DNA of 64,000 nucleotides from Adineta ricciae (GCA_905250025.1 CAJNOJ010000010.1:434001-498000), one strand, 5' to 3'; shown: positions 34,034-46,421, numbered from the stretch's first letter. Notes: generated by a model not told the origin, from the sequence alone. Numbers and translations are program-made.

Positions 34034-37000
34034 TCACAAAACGAATTCTTCCACTTCATCAATGACCGTTCTGTTTGGTATCGGCCTTGTTCCGTTGGTA
34101 ACTACTTTTGGTCTTTGTAATTTGTCATTTTGTGAAGGGATTTGTTTCGAGTTGGATGTGATTGTACTTGAGTTATTGTGAGTTGTAGAAGAAGGGCCAA
34201 AGAGTGAATCGAATGATTCATTTCGATTTTGTCGAGCAGGTGGCTGATTGGATGGTTTTGTCGAAAATATATCCTCAGGATCAGTAGAACGAGGTACACC
34301 TGGTTTTTGGGAATTGTTACTGAATAAAGATTCAAATGGATCAACAGATGGTTTGGCAGCGGATGTTGTTGTTGTTGGATGTGCTACAAAATGATTCCGT
34401 TTACTTAAGTCAAAGAAATAATGTGGAAATCAAATGAAAGCTCACCTGTTGTCGTTGATGTACGAACTGATGAATTTTCCGTGGTTGTTGTTGCTGCAGG
34501 TGGCGGTCGAGAAGAAGTGGCCGCCTTTCGTTCTTGTTGTTCATCAGCAACTAATTTTGCGAGGAGATCTTCTTTTGCTGAAGTATCCTGTTTACTTGTT
34601 CCGAACATATCCGACCATTTTTCATCAAGATCGCGTGTTACACGAGATTTCGACGCTACTGGTGGGTCAACTGTTTTCAGAGTTGTTGATGATGGTGGTG
34701 CTTTGTCACCACCAGTTCCGGTTGATTTATATTTTGAATCATGTGCTGGTGGAACAGGCGCAGCCGGTCGCTTTTGACTATCTTTATTCGACGAATTTTG
34801 CTCGGAGCGTTGATTCGTGGTAGGTAGTGGTAGCTTTTTCGGCGATGAGCCAAAGAAATCGTCATCATCATCGACTTCACTATCAACTTCATCGACACTT
34901 ATGGGTGTTGATAGCCGACGAGCAGGAGGTTTGCCTTTCGGTGGTAGATGACCTGGATAGGACAAGAGAAAGTATTAAAAATAGTTCTTCGCTTTATCTC
35001 AGTGTTGTCTAAACAAACTGAGAATAATTATGGAAAAGGACATAACAATTAAATATTGATATTAGGTATATTTTCCCTCTGTACGTTATGAGTTGGTTCA
35101 TGACTATTTCATTAACTTTATATGCATAATTTCTTTGATTGAAATGACTTTTGTTGTATGTTTGGTCTCTAAGACAACATACTGATTATCTAAAGAGCAA
35201 ACTCATGATTTATATGTTGGAAACGTATGGAATGACTTTGCAGTATCTTAACAAAATTATCCTTGGGATGCAAAAGAACACTTCATGTACGAAAAAGATC
35301 ATGAAAACTTACCATTTTGTGTTGTCGAAGGTTTTTCGACATTGGACGATCTGTCATTAGATGATGTACTCTTAGTTATTGGTGCTGCGGGTGGTGGTAG
35401 CTGTTCTTTCTTTGTAATTACTTTTTTCTTTTCACCTTTTGGAGAATCATCATTTGGTGGAGGAGGCGGTGGTTGCTGACGAGCTTTTGGCTTTCGTTCT
35501 GGTTCGTGTTGTTCACGTTTCTTTTTATCCAAATCGATTGTCTTCTCTTTTACACGCGGTGATGGCTCATTGAGCGATTGTAACGAACGTGATTTTGCCA
35601 AGGTTGCAGGCGTATCCGATGGACGTAAACCGCCACGTTGAGCATAGATATGCATAGTATCCATTTGTCGTGTTTTCTCTTCGAATTTTTGCACCAAATC
35701 ATTATATTTCTTCGAACGGACATCGAGTTCACGCTTTAAATCACGTTGTTTAGCTAGTTCCTGATTGACTTCGTACCGATGGTTCTTTTCCAAGTTTTCG
35801 ATGTACTTTTGCTGTAAAAGAACAATAGAACGCATTTATTCGTGGTACTTGAAAATAAATGAGAAAGTAATTACTTGAGTACTTAATTTTTCTTGAAGTT
35901 CTTCTAATTTCTTATCTGTTTCATTTAATTTTTCTCGTAGATCATAACGTTCGTCGAGATGTTTTTCCTGAACGATTTTTTCATATTGTTTCAGCCGTTT
36001 TGTTTGATCCTGTAGCTTTTCATCGCGCGCTTCGATCTGTTTCTCAAGTCTCACTTTAGTTTCACGTTCACTTGATAAGACTCGTTTGATATGCTCAACT
36101 TCTTTGGTGTAATGTTGAACTATCCGATGTATATCATATTCCTTTTCTTCATAATTTCGAATAGCTTTTTCTTCACGTTTCTGTATGGTACGTAATGTTG
36201 AATTTTCGGCACGTTGAGTTTCCAACTGTCGACGAAGTTCTGCAACACGAGATTCAAGACTCTTTAATTTATAGTTATGCGCTGATAATAAACGTTGCTC
36301 CACTTCGTTTTTAGTTGATGCTGAAGCGTTGTCGTGACGAGAACGATTGTGTTGAAGTGGTCGACGAGGTTGTTGTGGACGAATATATGGTAGATGATTG
36401 TTACGTGGAGTGCTGTTTGCTTTCGACTTCTTTTGAGTAGTGACGACATAGGATTTCTTTACTTCGGAGTCACTACCGCGACGTGGAGCCTCAAACGTAC
36501 GTTGTTTAGGTGGTGGTAGTGAACTATGTTTTCCTCTTTCGTCAGTGCTATCACCCGCAGCTTCTTCATCCTCATAATTATTGTCATCATCGAAATCTAC
36601 AATAAAAAAAGAAACTTCAAATATTGAATAACGAAGGTTTCGTATTGTATTTACCTGATTCATATACTTTTGATTTACTTGATTCAGGTCGTTTTGGCAT
36701 GACTGGCGATAATGATTTATGACCGTTTGTTTTCGCTAATGTTTTCTTACTATCTACTTTTGCTAAATAGAGAGGAAAAAAACGGGCTAATTTTTGTATA
36801 AATTCAAGGTTCGCAGCAAGTCGACATACGTTTTACTGGTGGTGGTGGCGACGGTGTCCTTTGTTCTTCTGGTGTCGGTGGTGTTTGAAGACGTTTGACA
36901 ACTGGTTGACTTTTAACCATATTGGAAACGGTGGATTCATTCTGTTTTGGCTTGACAGGTGATTTTTTTCGGCTATCATTCGTTTTGGGAACTCCGAAAA

Positions 37001-37040
37001 ATTCGTCAAAACTATCAACTGATCCTCTACGCTCAGGCAT
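34034..37040 (-). CDS. LCA5: Lebercilin (LCA5) homologue, ciliary protein
   Basis: At least six exons read from MPERRGSVDSFDEFFG (37040) to a C-terminal EEFVL and TGA at 34034-34036. The central coiled coil starts RLLSAHNYKLKSLESRVAEL and runs through IRNYEEKEYDI, HLDERYDLREKLNETDKKLE, KYIENLEKNHRYEV and MDTMHIYAQR, matching the lebercilin domain (ILSAxLxKIxELQxEV, LPERDDL, NIYSNR). On both sides the protein is disordered and rich in Ser, Pro and Lys, with acidic DDDDDFFGSSPKKLP and a repeated DPFESLF/FDSLFG motif near the C-terminus. In vertebrates lebercilin binds intraflagellar transport proteins at the cilium base. The gene has one long intron (about 34955-35310) among short ones. Confidence 0.85.
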
Positions 37041-37663
37041 TACGTTTCACAACGATAAGATTATTTCTTCTCTTCTTTTTGTTATTGTTGTTTTTGTCGT
37101 CGCTTGGTAGCCAGTATGACGAGTAAGAAAGAGAGAGAGAGAAAAGAATTATCTATCTAGGAAGAAGAAGAAAAACGTCTGACACTACCAGCAATCGCAT
37201 ATTAAAAACTTTCATGTTCTATATATATATATAGAAAAGAAAAAGCGAGTTATTACTGCCATTAACACTACGACAATGCCATAAAGGTGAACAGAATGAA
37301 GTGAAGAAACCAAGGCAACGTTGTCGATAATGTGCGCATGTATGTATGTTCATTCCTACCTGAAAGGGTTATTTGAAGAAAAAGAAAAACACACCGTATG
37401 ATTGTGTTATCAGACAAAAGAAAGTGAGAGAATGGAAAGAAAAACTCACTTTCCTTTCACACAAATCAATATCAATCTCATTTATGTAAAAAACAGAAGA
37501 GAACATTGATTCTTCATTGTACGTGTGTTCTGTTTGTCGTGTTTGAATACAAAACAACGATGATTCATTATGTATGCGTTTAAAATGCAGGAGGCGCAAT
37601 CCTCATTTGATTTATTTATTTTCAGCAAAAAAATCAAGTAAGCGAAATGAATAAAAATGAAGA
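37041..37663. other. Intergenic with GA and AT microsatellites
   Basis: This holds the lebercilin promoter side and the 3' UTR of the neuropeptide gene (minus-strand AATAAATAAA near 37612-37621). Short GA (about 37128-37142) and AT (about 37221-37232) repeats are present. The ORF at 37369-37599 looks non-coding. Confidence 0.45.
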
Positions 37664-38051
37664 TTATCGTCTGCGACCAAAACGTAAGAAACCTGTGTCA
37701 CGGCGAGATAGATGATCCAACCTATTGCATAAAACATGCGACGATCTCGGATGGCAGGGTAAGATGAAGTAATTGTCCACTTCATTTGTGTCAGCCTGCT
37801 GTTCATTTGGAAAATCGAGCAATCGTTCTTCGTCATTTGTTAGTCCTTCATATTTACGGAATAAGAGGTCGATTGGCTCATTATTTGAATTGATCCGATA
37901 AGCTAAAGAGAAGAAATAATTACATGCTGCTATTTGAATTATTCAAATCAGTAATCCACTTCGAATATTGATTGAAATTGAAGAACTTACCATGCAAACT
38001 TGCAAGAAGATGTAGGATTACCAAAAGAAGTAAGAAAGTGTTTGAAAACAT
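37664..38051 (-). CDS. FLRFamide-type neuropeptide precursor (myosuppressin-like)
   Basis: Two exons, 37991-38051 and 37664-37902, joined by an 88-nt GT-AG intron, encode 99 residues. The first exon is a classic signal peptide (MFSNTFLLLLVILHLLASLH, then A). The body is acidic and contains one Cys pair (PCHPRSSHVLC). The very end reads LSRR, then DTGFLRFG, then RRR and stop. Dibasic cleavage at RR, trimming of RRR and amidation from the Gly would release a single peptide, DTGFLRF-amide. A single FLRFamide copy at the extreme C-terminus before a basic run is the architecture of arthropod myosuppressin precursors, which are cardio- and gut-inhibitory hormones. Orthology is inference; a general FMRFamide-related peptide is the alternative. 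Confidence 0.85.
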
Positions 38052-39144
38052 ATCGAATGATAAAGAATGTCCTGAAAAAGACGATATTAAATACGAATGC
38101 TCACGTACGATAATCTATCATGAAACGCGCTCATGCAGACGTAATTTGGAACAAATGATAATGCTAAGAGCCCGTGAAAAACAGCTATGACTATTACTAA
38201 TAGCCTTTCCCAACTCGAACAACCTTTCATTTTCTATTAAATAGGAAATACCTCTTCGCACTGCACTGCTGACATATCTATATTCATAAGTATGACTTTT
38301 CTTAGGCTATGTAGGAGTTAAATGAGGCATTTGTTGAAATCGCTAGCTTATTTACCAGTTCCAAGCGTTCTCAGCAGAAGTAGTTGAATCCGTGAGCGTA
38401 GCTTTCTCCAACTGGTACGATTGAGTCGGAGAAATCACTGATATAATCTACGTAGCGAGAGTTTCCTACCACTCACAATGAAAATACATATTTGTTTTAG
38501 TGATAAATTGGAAACAAATAGAGTTAATAGCTCGTTGAAATCTAGAGGCAGACGGCCATTTAGCTTCAAAACGATCTTTGTCTCTGTGACCTTACATGCC
38601 GGATGGTAATGAGTTAACGTGAGCTTTACTATATAGATCTTCTCGACTTGAGTTCCTATTGTGCATTTGCCTTAGCAAACTGCGCTTTTATTTGCATTCT
38701 GACAAACTACATTCTCGAGTCGTGCCTGACTGTTAGCAAGTAAATACGTAACTGTCAAATGTTGAATTTTTCTAACAAAAAAAATCATGCAAATACGCTC
38801 CTACCCTTCGTTTTATGATAAATACCAGCAATGAGCCACTATCCATATATTCTCATTCGCTTTTAAGTCATCTCGTAACTGATTAAGTCAATAGGATACT
38901 TGAATAAATAGATCGATTTTCACATCCAATCACTGATAAGTATCTGATTTAGTTTTTATTAACAATTTGTACAAGTGAGAAAGAAATAATAATCTGACGA
39001 TATCACCAAAAGAGAAAGGATTGACAAGATTCCTTTTCTCTCGCACCTTCTCAGAAGAAAGAACAACGGCAGTCAGTACACGTTGAAAAAGAAAAAGGCA
39101 AACATATACGCTTATATCTGATCATTACAAAAAAAAGAGAACAT
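38052..39144. other. Intergenic, no gene seen
   Basis: 1.1 kb of AT-rich DNA upstream of the neuropeptide gene and downstream of the next minus-strand gene. The plus-strand ORF at 37972-38190 mostly overlaps the neuropeptide exon and is not a gene. Confidence 0.4.
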
Positions 39145-39918
39145 TCAAAATGAAGAAACAACTGTTCCAAGTAGTCCATCGATTACATCAATTGAATCAG
39201 TTAATGTACAGAATAATTGCGAACGATTATCCCGTAAATATTCTAAATAGGCGGCATAATCGTTACATTCATTGAGATGTTCGATGTATTGAACATGACG
39301 GTCGAACGAAGAAGATTTTTTGATGATTGGAAAATACGATGGAAAACTTGTCGATGATGAAGTGGATGGCAGATTCTGATTGCATTTCTTGAAATTGTCA
39401 AGCAAACTTCGTGCCCACGAACGTGAATCTTTTTCAAAAGCAACAGGACGATTGTACAACGACGTTCGAGTCAAATAATCATTGGGTGACAATTGTTTTG
39501 ATCCTAATCGAAAGCAAAATGAAATACAACACCATCCAGACGTGTTTCTTTACCGTATTGCAAACGTTTTTCTTCACTTTCCCATTTGTATCGTTCATGA
39601 GTATCTTGTTCGTTTTGTAAATTATGCGTGCGTAAATAATCCATGATATTCGTCGAGATCAATTCCGAATTATCGTGCAAATCCGCTGAGTCGAGTACAT
39701 CCGTGATATCTGACATTTTCTTATTTACAGATTGGATTGAAGATATTGTATTCGATTGATGCGAACTTGTCGACGAATCAGACGTATTACATGAATTGCA
39801 TTTAAGATCATCGAAGGAATCTATTCAAACTGAATGTCCGATCGATGTCAGAAGAGAAAAATCACTTTTTACCTGTAGTAAAAATAATTAAATCGTCATC
39901 TAAATTAATTGAAGTCAT
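39145..39918 (-). CDS. Unrecognised 223-residue protein
   Basis: Three exons (39873-39918, 39554-39820, 39145-39503) join in phase from MTSINLDDDLIIFTT to GTVVSSF. The N-terminal part is acidic and Ser-rich. A charged segment (QDTHERYKWESEEKRLQYG) is followed by SPNDYLTRTSLYNRP, a Ser-rich linker and a likely helical C-terminus (VQYIEHLNECNDYAAYLEYL). It has no signal peptide or membrane segment. I do not recognise the family; it looks like a cytoplasmic adaptor. It lies 41 bp downstream of the galactosyltransferase stop, on the same strand. Confidence 0.65.
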
Positions 39919-39959
39919 GTTTTATTCGAAATAATCTAAAAGAAACAAAACCAGAAATT

Positions 39960-41373
39960 TTATTCGAGCGAGCTTTCTAATCTATTAGTAGATGAACGCG
40001 ATAAATTCACGAGTATATGTGTAAATAATTGTTTTTTATCAATACTATTTATTGTATAATTAACTAAGTTGATTTGTTTGATACCATCTTGCAAATATCG
40101 TCGCCAATTATTGAGTAGCTGATAACTAAAGCAATACGATGAGAATTCAGGTCGAATGTGCGACATCTTTCTTTACCGATTAACGGCACGTTCACGTTTT
40201 TCATGACGAATCATTTTATATCGACCGATGTGATTTGGCGGACGACTCAAACGATAGCTCGAATTGCGTATCCTAAAATCAATACGTTACTTCCTTTGCC
40301 TTTCATTGACATCAATCTACCTTTCTGCCATATCTAAAATGACAAGAAAAATAAGACATAAATCTCAATTTTCTCTTCACTGCTTACCGTCATCTTCTGC
40401 CTATAGGAGAAAAAGAGTCAAAACTTCTGAATAATAGTCTGAAATCAAAATTTTAACTTACTCCCCAGCCCCAATACAAATTCGACCAACCATTCACTTT
40501 GACAAATTGCTCTTTCCGCAATGCTAAAACTCCCCCAACCAAATGATTATACATCAGCCTAAAGCCAAGCAAACGAATTTGAAATCAATACAAAATACAC
40601 TACTTACACGTATCGTAACTCATCAACAGCGGGTGATAGATGTCTTGGCGTTTTCGGATCACATTCGTAAATATTATAATCATTCTCCGGTAGAAGGTCA
40701 ACATCGTGAAAGATAAAACAATTAAACGTCGAATGCGCTTTTAGAGCCTCTTGAAATGCAACGTTCATAATAATTCCTTTATTAAAAGTCACATTGCCCA
40801 TCTAAACATTCGACTAGGTTCGACTCATTGTTTTCCACCAAAAAGGTATTTACCTGCTCTACTACGAACACTTGGTACGACCGCTTTTGTCGTTGAAGGA
40901 ATGGATGAAGATACTTTAGTAACAATTTCAAATGATACTCTCGATTACGAAATGGAATGATAATAGCGAGTTCTTCTCGAGGTTTGCAGTCTTTTGGTGA
41001 ATAGCTTCCACCTAAATCATCTAATTACATACGAATCGCAATCGTTTTTCGAGCATACCCATCTGTACATTGGGATTATCTGACCATTCAATTGTTTCTG
41101 ACATGACAACATCATTCTTTCCTCCTAGCAATGCAAAAAAGAGTTGAGAAAGGAACAACAAGATCATTGAATGTTTGATTTACCATGAAGAGTTGATGGA
41201 TACAGCGGACAAAACTCATCCGTATATTCATCATCTGTTAAGATATACTGATTGCCAGTATATTCATAATATTTATCACAGAAATGTATGATGATGATAA
41301 TACTGACGATAAGGATTAGCTCGGGTATATATTCATTTCGAGTTACGCGACGACATTTACCTCGATTAAACAT
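39960..41373 (-). CDS. Beta-1,4-galactosyltransferase, type II membrane
   Basis: Nine exons (41184-41373, 41059-41124, 40854-41011, 40608-40801, 40462-40558, 40388-40400, 40321-40333, 40177-40272, 39960-40125) give 330 residues, all in phase. A short cytoplasmic tail precedes the membrane anchor PELILIVSIIIIIHF. The family marks follow: GGSYSPKDCKP, AIIIPFRNREYHL, NKGIIMNVAFQEAL, the metal-binding DVD in FHDVDLLPEND, HLSPAVDELRYV, WGWGAEDDD, and IRHEK with the metal His. The enzyme should transfer galactose from UDP-Gal to GlcNAc (or another sugar) in the Golgi. Exons six and seven are each only 13 nt and encode AEDD and MAE. The cluster B4GALT member is not determined. Confidence 0.93.
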
Positions 41374-41484
41374 AAATCTTGAAAAAAAAAAGTTATGTAT
41401 TAAAATAGAAAAAAAATCTCTATCACAGGGATTGAAAAAAATTAATCGTATGAAAAAATCTCGTGTTACATTCAAAATGTTTTT

Positions 41485-43165
41485 TTAATAGCCCCATAGG
41501 AGTGTTTTATTCTCTGGTATCGGATCTGCCGATGAAGGATCAAGCCAACATGGCTTGACATATGACTGTGGATTGACTAAATCAGAAAATGACGAATAGG
41601 ACGAAGCTAAAGCACCGAAAAGTCCAACAGCTAATGAAAGAATTAATAAAGCAATATCCCATTTGGGTAAAACTCTACGAAAATGAAAAAGATTAAGAAG
41701 ATAAATATATCAATGTTGCAATTACCTAAGAACAGTGTCAAAAAATCGTTCGTCAACTAATTGTGTCGATTGCACTTTGATCATAATATAGCAAACTACC
41801 GGTAAAATGAAACCAAGAATAGATACAGTCGAACTACCGATAAATGAAAGGATTGCACCGAAATGTGGGATCGTTTCTGCCATAAATGCTAAAAATATAA
41901 CAACACCACTGCGCAGAGCAGCGCGTTGCCAACAGAAATGTTTTGGTACACGTGTAAGTTCTTCGAAGCCTTGAAAGATTGGATTCAACACAATGGTAAA
42001 TGCCGTCGCTAAATGGCCAGTGATCAAGATTTCGACGAAATAACGAAGGAAATTTTCGGGTAAATTTGTTAAAACGTTATCTTTAACTTCTGCACCATAG
42101 ACGACATATCCGATAATTGATACCGGGAGATAAAAGACCAAAAGAATGATGTAAGAGATGATCACAGCTTGATGGAAACGGTGTGGTTGGCGCATATCAA
42201 CTTGAATGGTAGGGAACATTGCCGAGCCACCCCACGCAAAAAACATAGTTCCCATGGAAAATGAAAAGCTTTTGAATGTAATTGGACCTGGTTCACTTTT
42301 GTCTTTGTGACCATAATGGATAAGAGCACTGATTGTGATGAATACACAAGCAATCGCTGTGCAGACCATAGCACCAATGGCAATTGGCCTATGCAAAATT
42401 CAAACTGTTCGACAGAATTCCTAATTCAAGGGGAACACCTTACCAACTGTCTTTCGGTGTACCGAGCCAACATGGCCCAAGAAGAGCAGCAGCGACAATG
42501 ATGATCCAAACACATACAGGAAGATGCGCATGAATTGCATCGAACAGACTCTGTAGATTTTGTGCTGCTAGAAGTAGAAACACTACGCCTGCTTGCTTAT
42601 TCAGATATGTCTTGGTCAATGCTACAGGTAACAATAAAAACTTGTTATCAGTTTTATCTTTTTGACGCCACATCACTTATGAATAATTCTTGCTCCCAGT
42701 AATTGAAAGTAGATAACAAATATTAGCACATATCTGTAATTTACCAAATAAATATTGACTTAACAAAAGAAAAAAATTCATACTTTCCAATTCGACCGGC
42801 GCCTTCAGTGGCAATAACTTGAAATGGCGACCGACTGCCCTCTTCGCAAAACACCGGATTTCGTTCTCTTAACATTGTCCAACAATCGCCTAATTTTATT
42901 CCACAGTAACCGGAGAGAAAACATAGAACAAATGTTGAGATCAGTCCATACCATCCTGCTTGGTTCATAGCTTTAGGTAATGCTAGGAGACCAGTGCCAG
43001 CCATTTCACCAGTGATAAATATAGCGGCTGTGAATACCGTGAGACCTCCATGCTAAAACGATATCTTAGTTTTTTCTTTTGTAAATACTCGAAACAAGTC
43101 TCGCTAACCAGAATATTTTTGCTCGGTGGAATAATCGGATCTTGGCAGCTGTTATCAAACGACAT
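41485..43165 (-). CDS. Amino-acid/auxin permease family transporter
   Basis: Read from MSFDNSCQDPIIPPSKNIL (43165) to LLWGY and TAA at 41485-41487 over about six exons. The first helix is GGLTVFTAAIFITGEMAGTG followed by LLALPKAM, the hallmark start of the Aa_trans fold. Later segments include GLISTFVLCFLSGYCGIKL, FSMGTMFFAWGGSAMFPTIQ, HRFHQAVIISYIILLVFYLP, GYVVYGAEVKDNVLTNLPE, NPIFQGFEELTRVP and IGSSTVSILGFILPVVCYIM. About eleven membrane helices are expected. The layout resembles the invertebrate SLC32/SLC36-like branch; substrate is not predictable. The intron between the second and third segments is longer than usual (near 42660-42780), so that exon boundary is approximate. Confidence 0.85.
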
Positions 43166-43317
43166 AATTTCTGCAAAAATATCTACAAAAAAAGGAGACA
43201 AGAAAGACTTAACCAGTGTTTTCTTCTTCTTATATTGTGAGAAAAAAAGAGGATGGATACCAAATCTACACAGATCAAACAAGGGAAACGAAAGATGAAA
43301 AGGGGAAAACTGTTCAT

Positions 43318-43807
43318 TTAGAAATAAATGTTGAAATCCGGTCGTTTTGCATATGGAACTTTTCCTTCATTACAGTCCTTGTTATACTGGATCTAAACAA
43401 CAGTAAACCAAACACATGTTTTACACACAAATTCAAACATTTGTTTTCAAACATACGCGATGTTTCTGAACGAAATATTGAACTATAGTTCCAGCTAGAA
43501 CGAAAAGTGCGGGTGCAAGGAGTATACGTGGTGAGGTATATAAATAACGATAGGTATTCTGTTGATAAGCGTAGAGACGGACATTTTGTGGATCAACCTG
43601 AAGAAAGAGAGAAGAAACATAGACTATGATTGCGTGAAATGAAGCAAGAAAACGCACAAAATGGCCAGGTACGGCTTGATAGAATGGATTTCGATAGCGT
43701 TTAAGAAACTCAGCTTTTGTTGTTGCACGTAGTTGTGCGCGTTTTTGAATCAATTTTATCTCATCCGAAGTTAATTCCCATTCAGATGGCAGTGCTTGTG
43801 CAGGCAT
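43318..43807 (-). CDS. NDUFB4: NADH dehydrogenase 1 beta subcomplex subunit 4
   Basis: Three exons (43658-43807, 43457-43597, 43318-43392) give 121 residues, near the 129 of the human protein. The N-terminus (SEWELTSDEIKLIQKRAQLR, then KAEFLKRYRNPF) resembles the RRAQ...LKREYLxQYxDP region of NDUFB4. A single membrane helix (ILLAPALFVLAGTIVQYFV) and a charged C-terminus (KVPYAKRPDFNIYF) follow, as in invertebrate homologues. The third exon is short and would be missed if the ORF were read through its donor. This is an accessory subunit of mitochondrial complex I. It is divergently arranged with SERP1 across 286 bp. Confidence 0.75.
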
Positions 43808-44033
43808 CTTCGACCTAAAAAGATACGTAAAAGTCTTGAAACGAACACCATGTCGAGAACAAAGGTAAAAGTAAAACAAGCAACAACTGTGTATTTGTGG
43901 AAAATAATCTTTGCAGGCCATTGCTGATTGGCGATAACCTTCGTTTTTTCGTCGAGTATAGATGTCACTACTATCGTACTTGGAGTAAATAATGAACAGA
44001 GGCGGAAGACAGAGTAGAAAGGTTCTGACGTGA

Positions 44034-44291
<258 letters not shown>

Positions 44292-45440
44292 TGGAAGACA
44301 CACAATCGCCATTCTTATTATGAGGATCGTTTTCTGTCATATGCCCGTTTTGTTCTTCTCTTCTCTCATGACAATGTTTTGTTAAATAAATGCATGCACA
44401 TTGTGAGTAACAATCTTGATTCATAAAGCCATTATCTATCAGTTTGTCTCTTATTATTATTATTGTTCTTCTTCTTCTTCTGTTATTGTATGTAATTGAT
44501 CGACGTCACATATGAATAAAAATATATAATTATATCTTCATTTTGCGAATGATTTCAACAGACAATTAAGTCCATTGTTTACACGTGAATATGTTGCGTG
44601 ATTTAAGTAAAGTTAAAATAACATTCATGACAAAGAATGCGATTTAATCGGTAATTTTTTTATCTATATGAAGCGATGTACGTGAAACAACGGTTTGTTC
44701 GGCAATAAGATTTTCTAGTTGTTGTCAGTCCGTTATCTCCTTGCGCTTTGACTAACTCAAGAGTTGATGATAACACGAATGCATTCTACTATCATGTTAT
44801 TACGTATTACAAATATGCATAGTCAAAACCTCGTAGATTAACAAGATGATATGTGATGACAAAACAAAAATGAACAGAAATTGAAGTTTGAAAAATCTCT
44901 GCTTTCTGTGTATTTCATTCAATGAGAATTTAATAATCCTGAAATACATACTACGAATGAATAACAAGCATGCAGATATTTGTCATAGTATTATATTTGA
45001 GAAATTAGCGCGATTTTAATCTATCTGTATATTACTAAGTTTGTGTGTACCTCTAGTTTATAACTATTGAATAATTGCTAGAGTCTAATTTATATATTAA
45101 TCTACTAGCAATTGTGAAATGTCAATCACGTTATTCATTATCATGGCACAATATTTGACAAAAGTAAAATTTACTTTCTTTTCGAAAACTGTATTTCATA
45201 TCGTCTCAGTATTAATGCCATGAACTTAATCCTACACTTTACAATATAATATTTAGAAAATACTAGAGTAGATTGGATTGAGACAAGTCAAATACAGATA
45301 GGTAGTGAGGAGATATGTTCTATCGTTTAATTTGATTTCAACCATGTGAGTTCGTTTTATAATCAGATACAAGATTGCATTGGAATTATTGATAGGCTGG
45401 TGCTATTGTATTAACTGCTGGCAATCTGCGGTCAACATAC
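44292..45440. other. Intergenic, 1.1 kb
   Basis: This contains a TTA/TTC-rich tract (44452-44482) and long AT-rich sequence. It may hide a 5' exon of the ADP-ribosyltransferase gene, since an acceptor-like TGATAG precedes an open frame at about 45397. Confidence 0.4.
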
Positions 45441-46421
45441 ATGAGTGTTCCAACACTTTCCTTGATGGATGCTGTTGATACAAAGCTAGGCCACGCAACG
45501 CCGGGTAATTCGGATTGTGTACGGAACATTCTTAATAACGTGACAGCAACGCTTGGATTAACAGAAGAAGAAGTTGCTACCATCAAGGCATATACCGCTA
45601 ATTGTCTTTATTCTGATCTGAACACCGCACTTCGTACCGAAAATTATTCTTCGATAAAGCGTTGGTTTGCATATTTAAAACTTTTTCAATTAGCACTAAC
45701 CAAACTCAATGCAGCAGAAGGGAAATTTTGTCGTGGCGAGAGGCGAACGTGGAATGTAACTTATAAATATGGGGAAATCATTACTTGGGTACATAAATAT
45801 CTAAAAATAGTCACTGAAGCAAGCCAGTCGTATATCTCTTCTTAGTTATAATCTTCAGCGTGATAATCCCATTTATTTTTCACTGAATGACACTTCTGTC
45901 GTTGTGTTTTCTCTTTTCATTAGTGGGCTGTTACGTCGGTTTCATCTAAGGTATCCGTCTGCACTCAGTTTTTGGACGGACTTCCTCATTCACTCTCGGG
46001 TACACTTTATACGATCCAGTCACATACAGCAAGGAGCGTGGAACACATCTCTAAATTTCCTGAAGAAGCCGAATCAATTCTACTACCAGCTACAAGTTTC
46101 AGAGTCATTTCTCATGGTGTAGATCCGATGCGGCCAAAAACATATACGATTGACTTAGTAGAGATACGTTCTGAAACTACTGGTAAGTGGATTTTCATAA
46201 TTTCAGAGTGTTCATTCTCATACTCAGATACCAGCACGAATACCAATATAGTGCCAGCTGTGTTTACAGAACATATAACTAAACATGTGATAGATACGAC
46301 GTCAGGACATTCACATCTGATTTTACCTACAGAACATATAACTAAACCTGTGATAGGTACGACGTCAGGACATTCACATCTGATTTTACCGGTGAGCAAA
46401 GCTATCAGCAATAATCGGTAA
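45397..46421 (+). CDS. NAD:arginine ADP-ribosyltransferase (R-S-E type)
   Basis: Two main exons join at an intron of about 140 nt (ITW | WAVTSVSS). ART landmarks appear in order: AYTANCLYSDLNTALRTENY, WFAYLKLFQLAL, FCRGE (catalytic R), WAVTSVSSKVSV (S-x-S region), GTLYTIQSHTARSVEHISKF and EEAESILLPATSF (E-x-E). The three NAD-binding motifs are therefore intact. The frame is open upstream of ATG 45441 to an acceptor at about 45397, so a 5' exon is probably missing. The C-terminal tail carries two near-identical 21-residue repeats; the frame may instead leave through a donor at about 46181 (ACTG|GTAAGT). This family is greatly expanded in bdelloid rotifers as I recall. Confidence 0.8.
46266..46391 (+). 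repeat. Two 63-bp tandem repeats
   Basis: Units 46266-46328 and 46329-46391 differ at only a few bases. They encode TEHITKHVIDTTSGHSHLILP-like 21-residue repeats in the ART tail if that frame is translated. Confidence 0.85.

Noticed and set aside
37972..38190. Plus-strand Cys/Arg/Lys-rich ORF that could pass for a small secreted protein
   Set aside because: It overlaps the signal-peptide exon of the neuropeptide gene on the other strand and begins at TTG.
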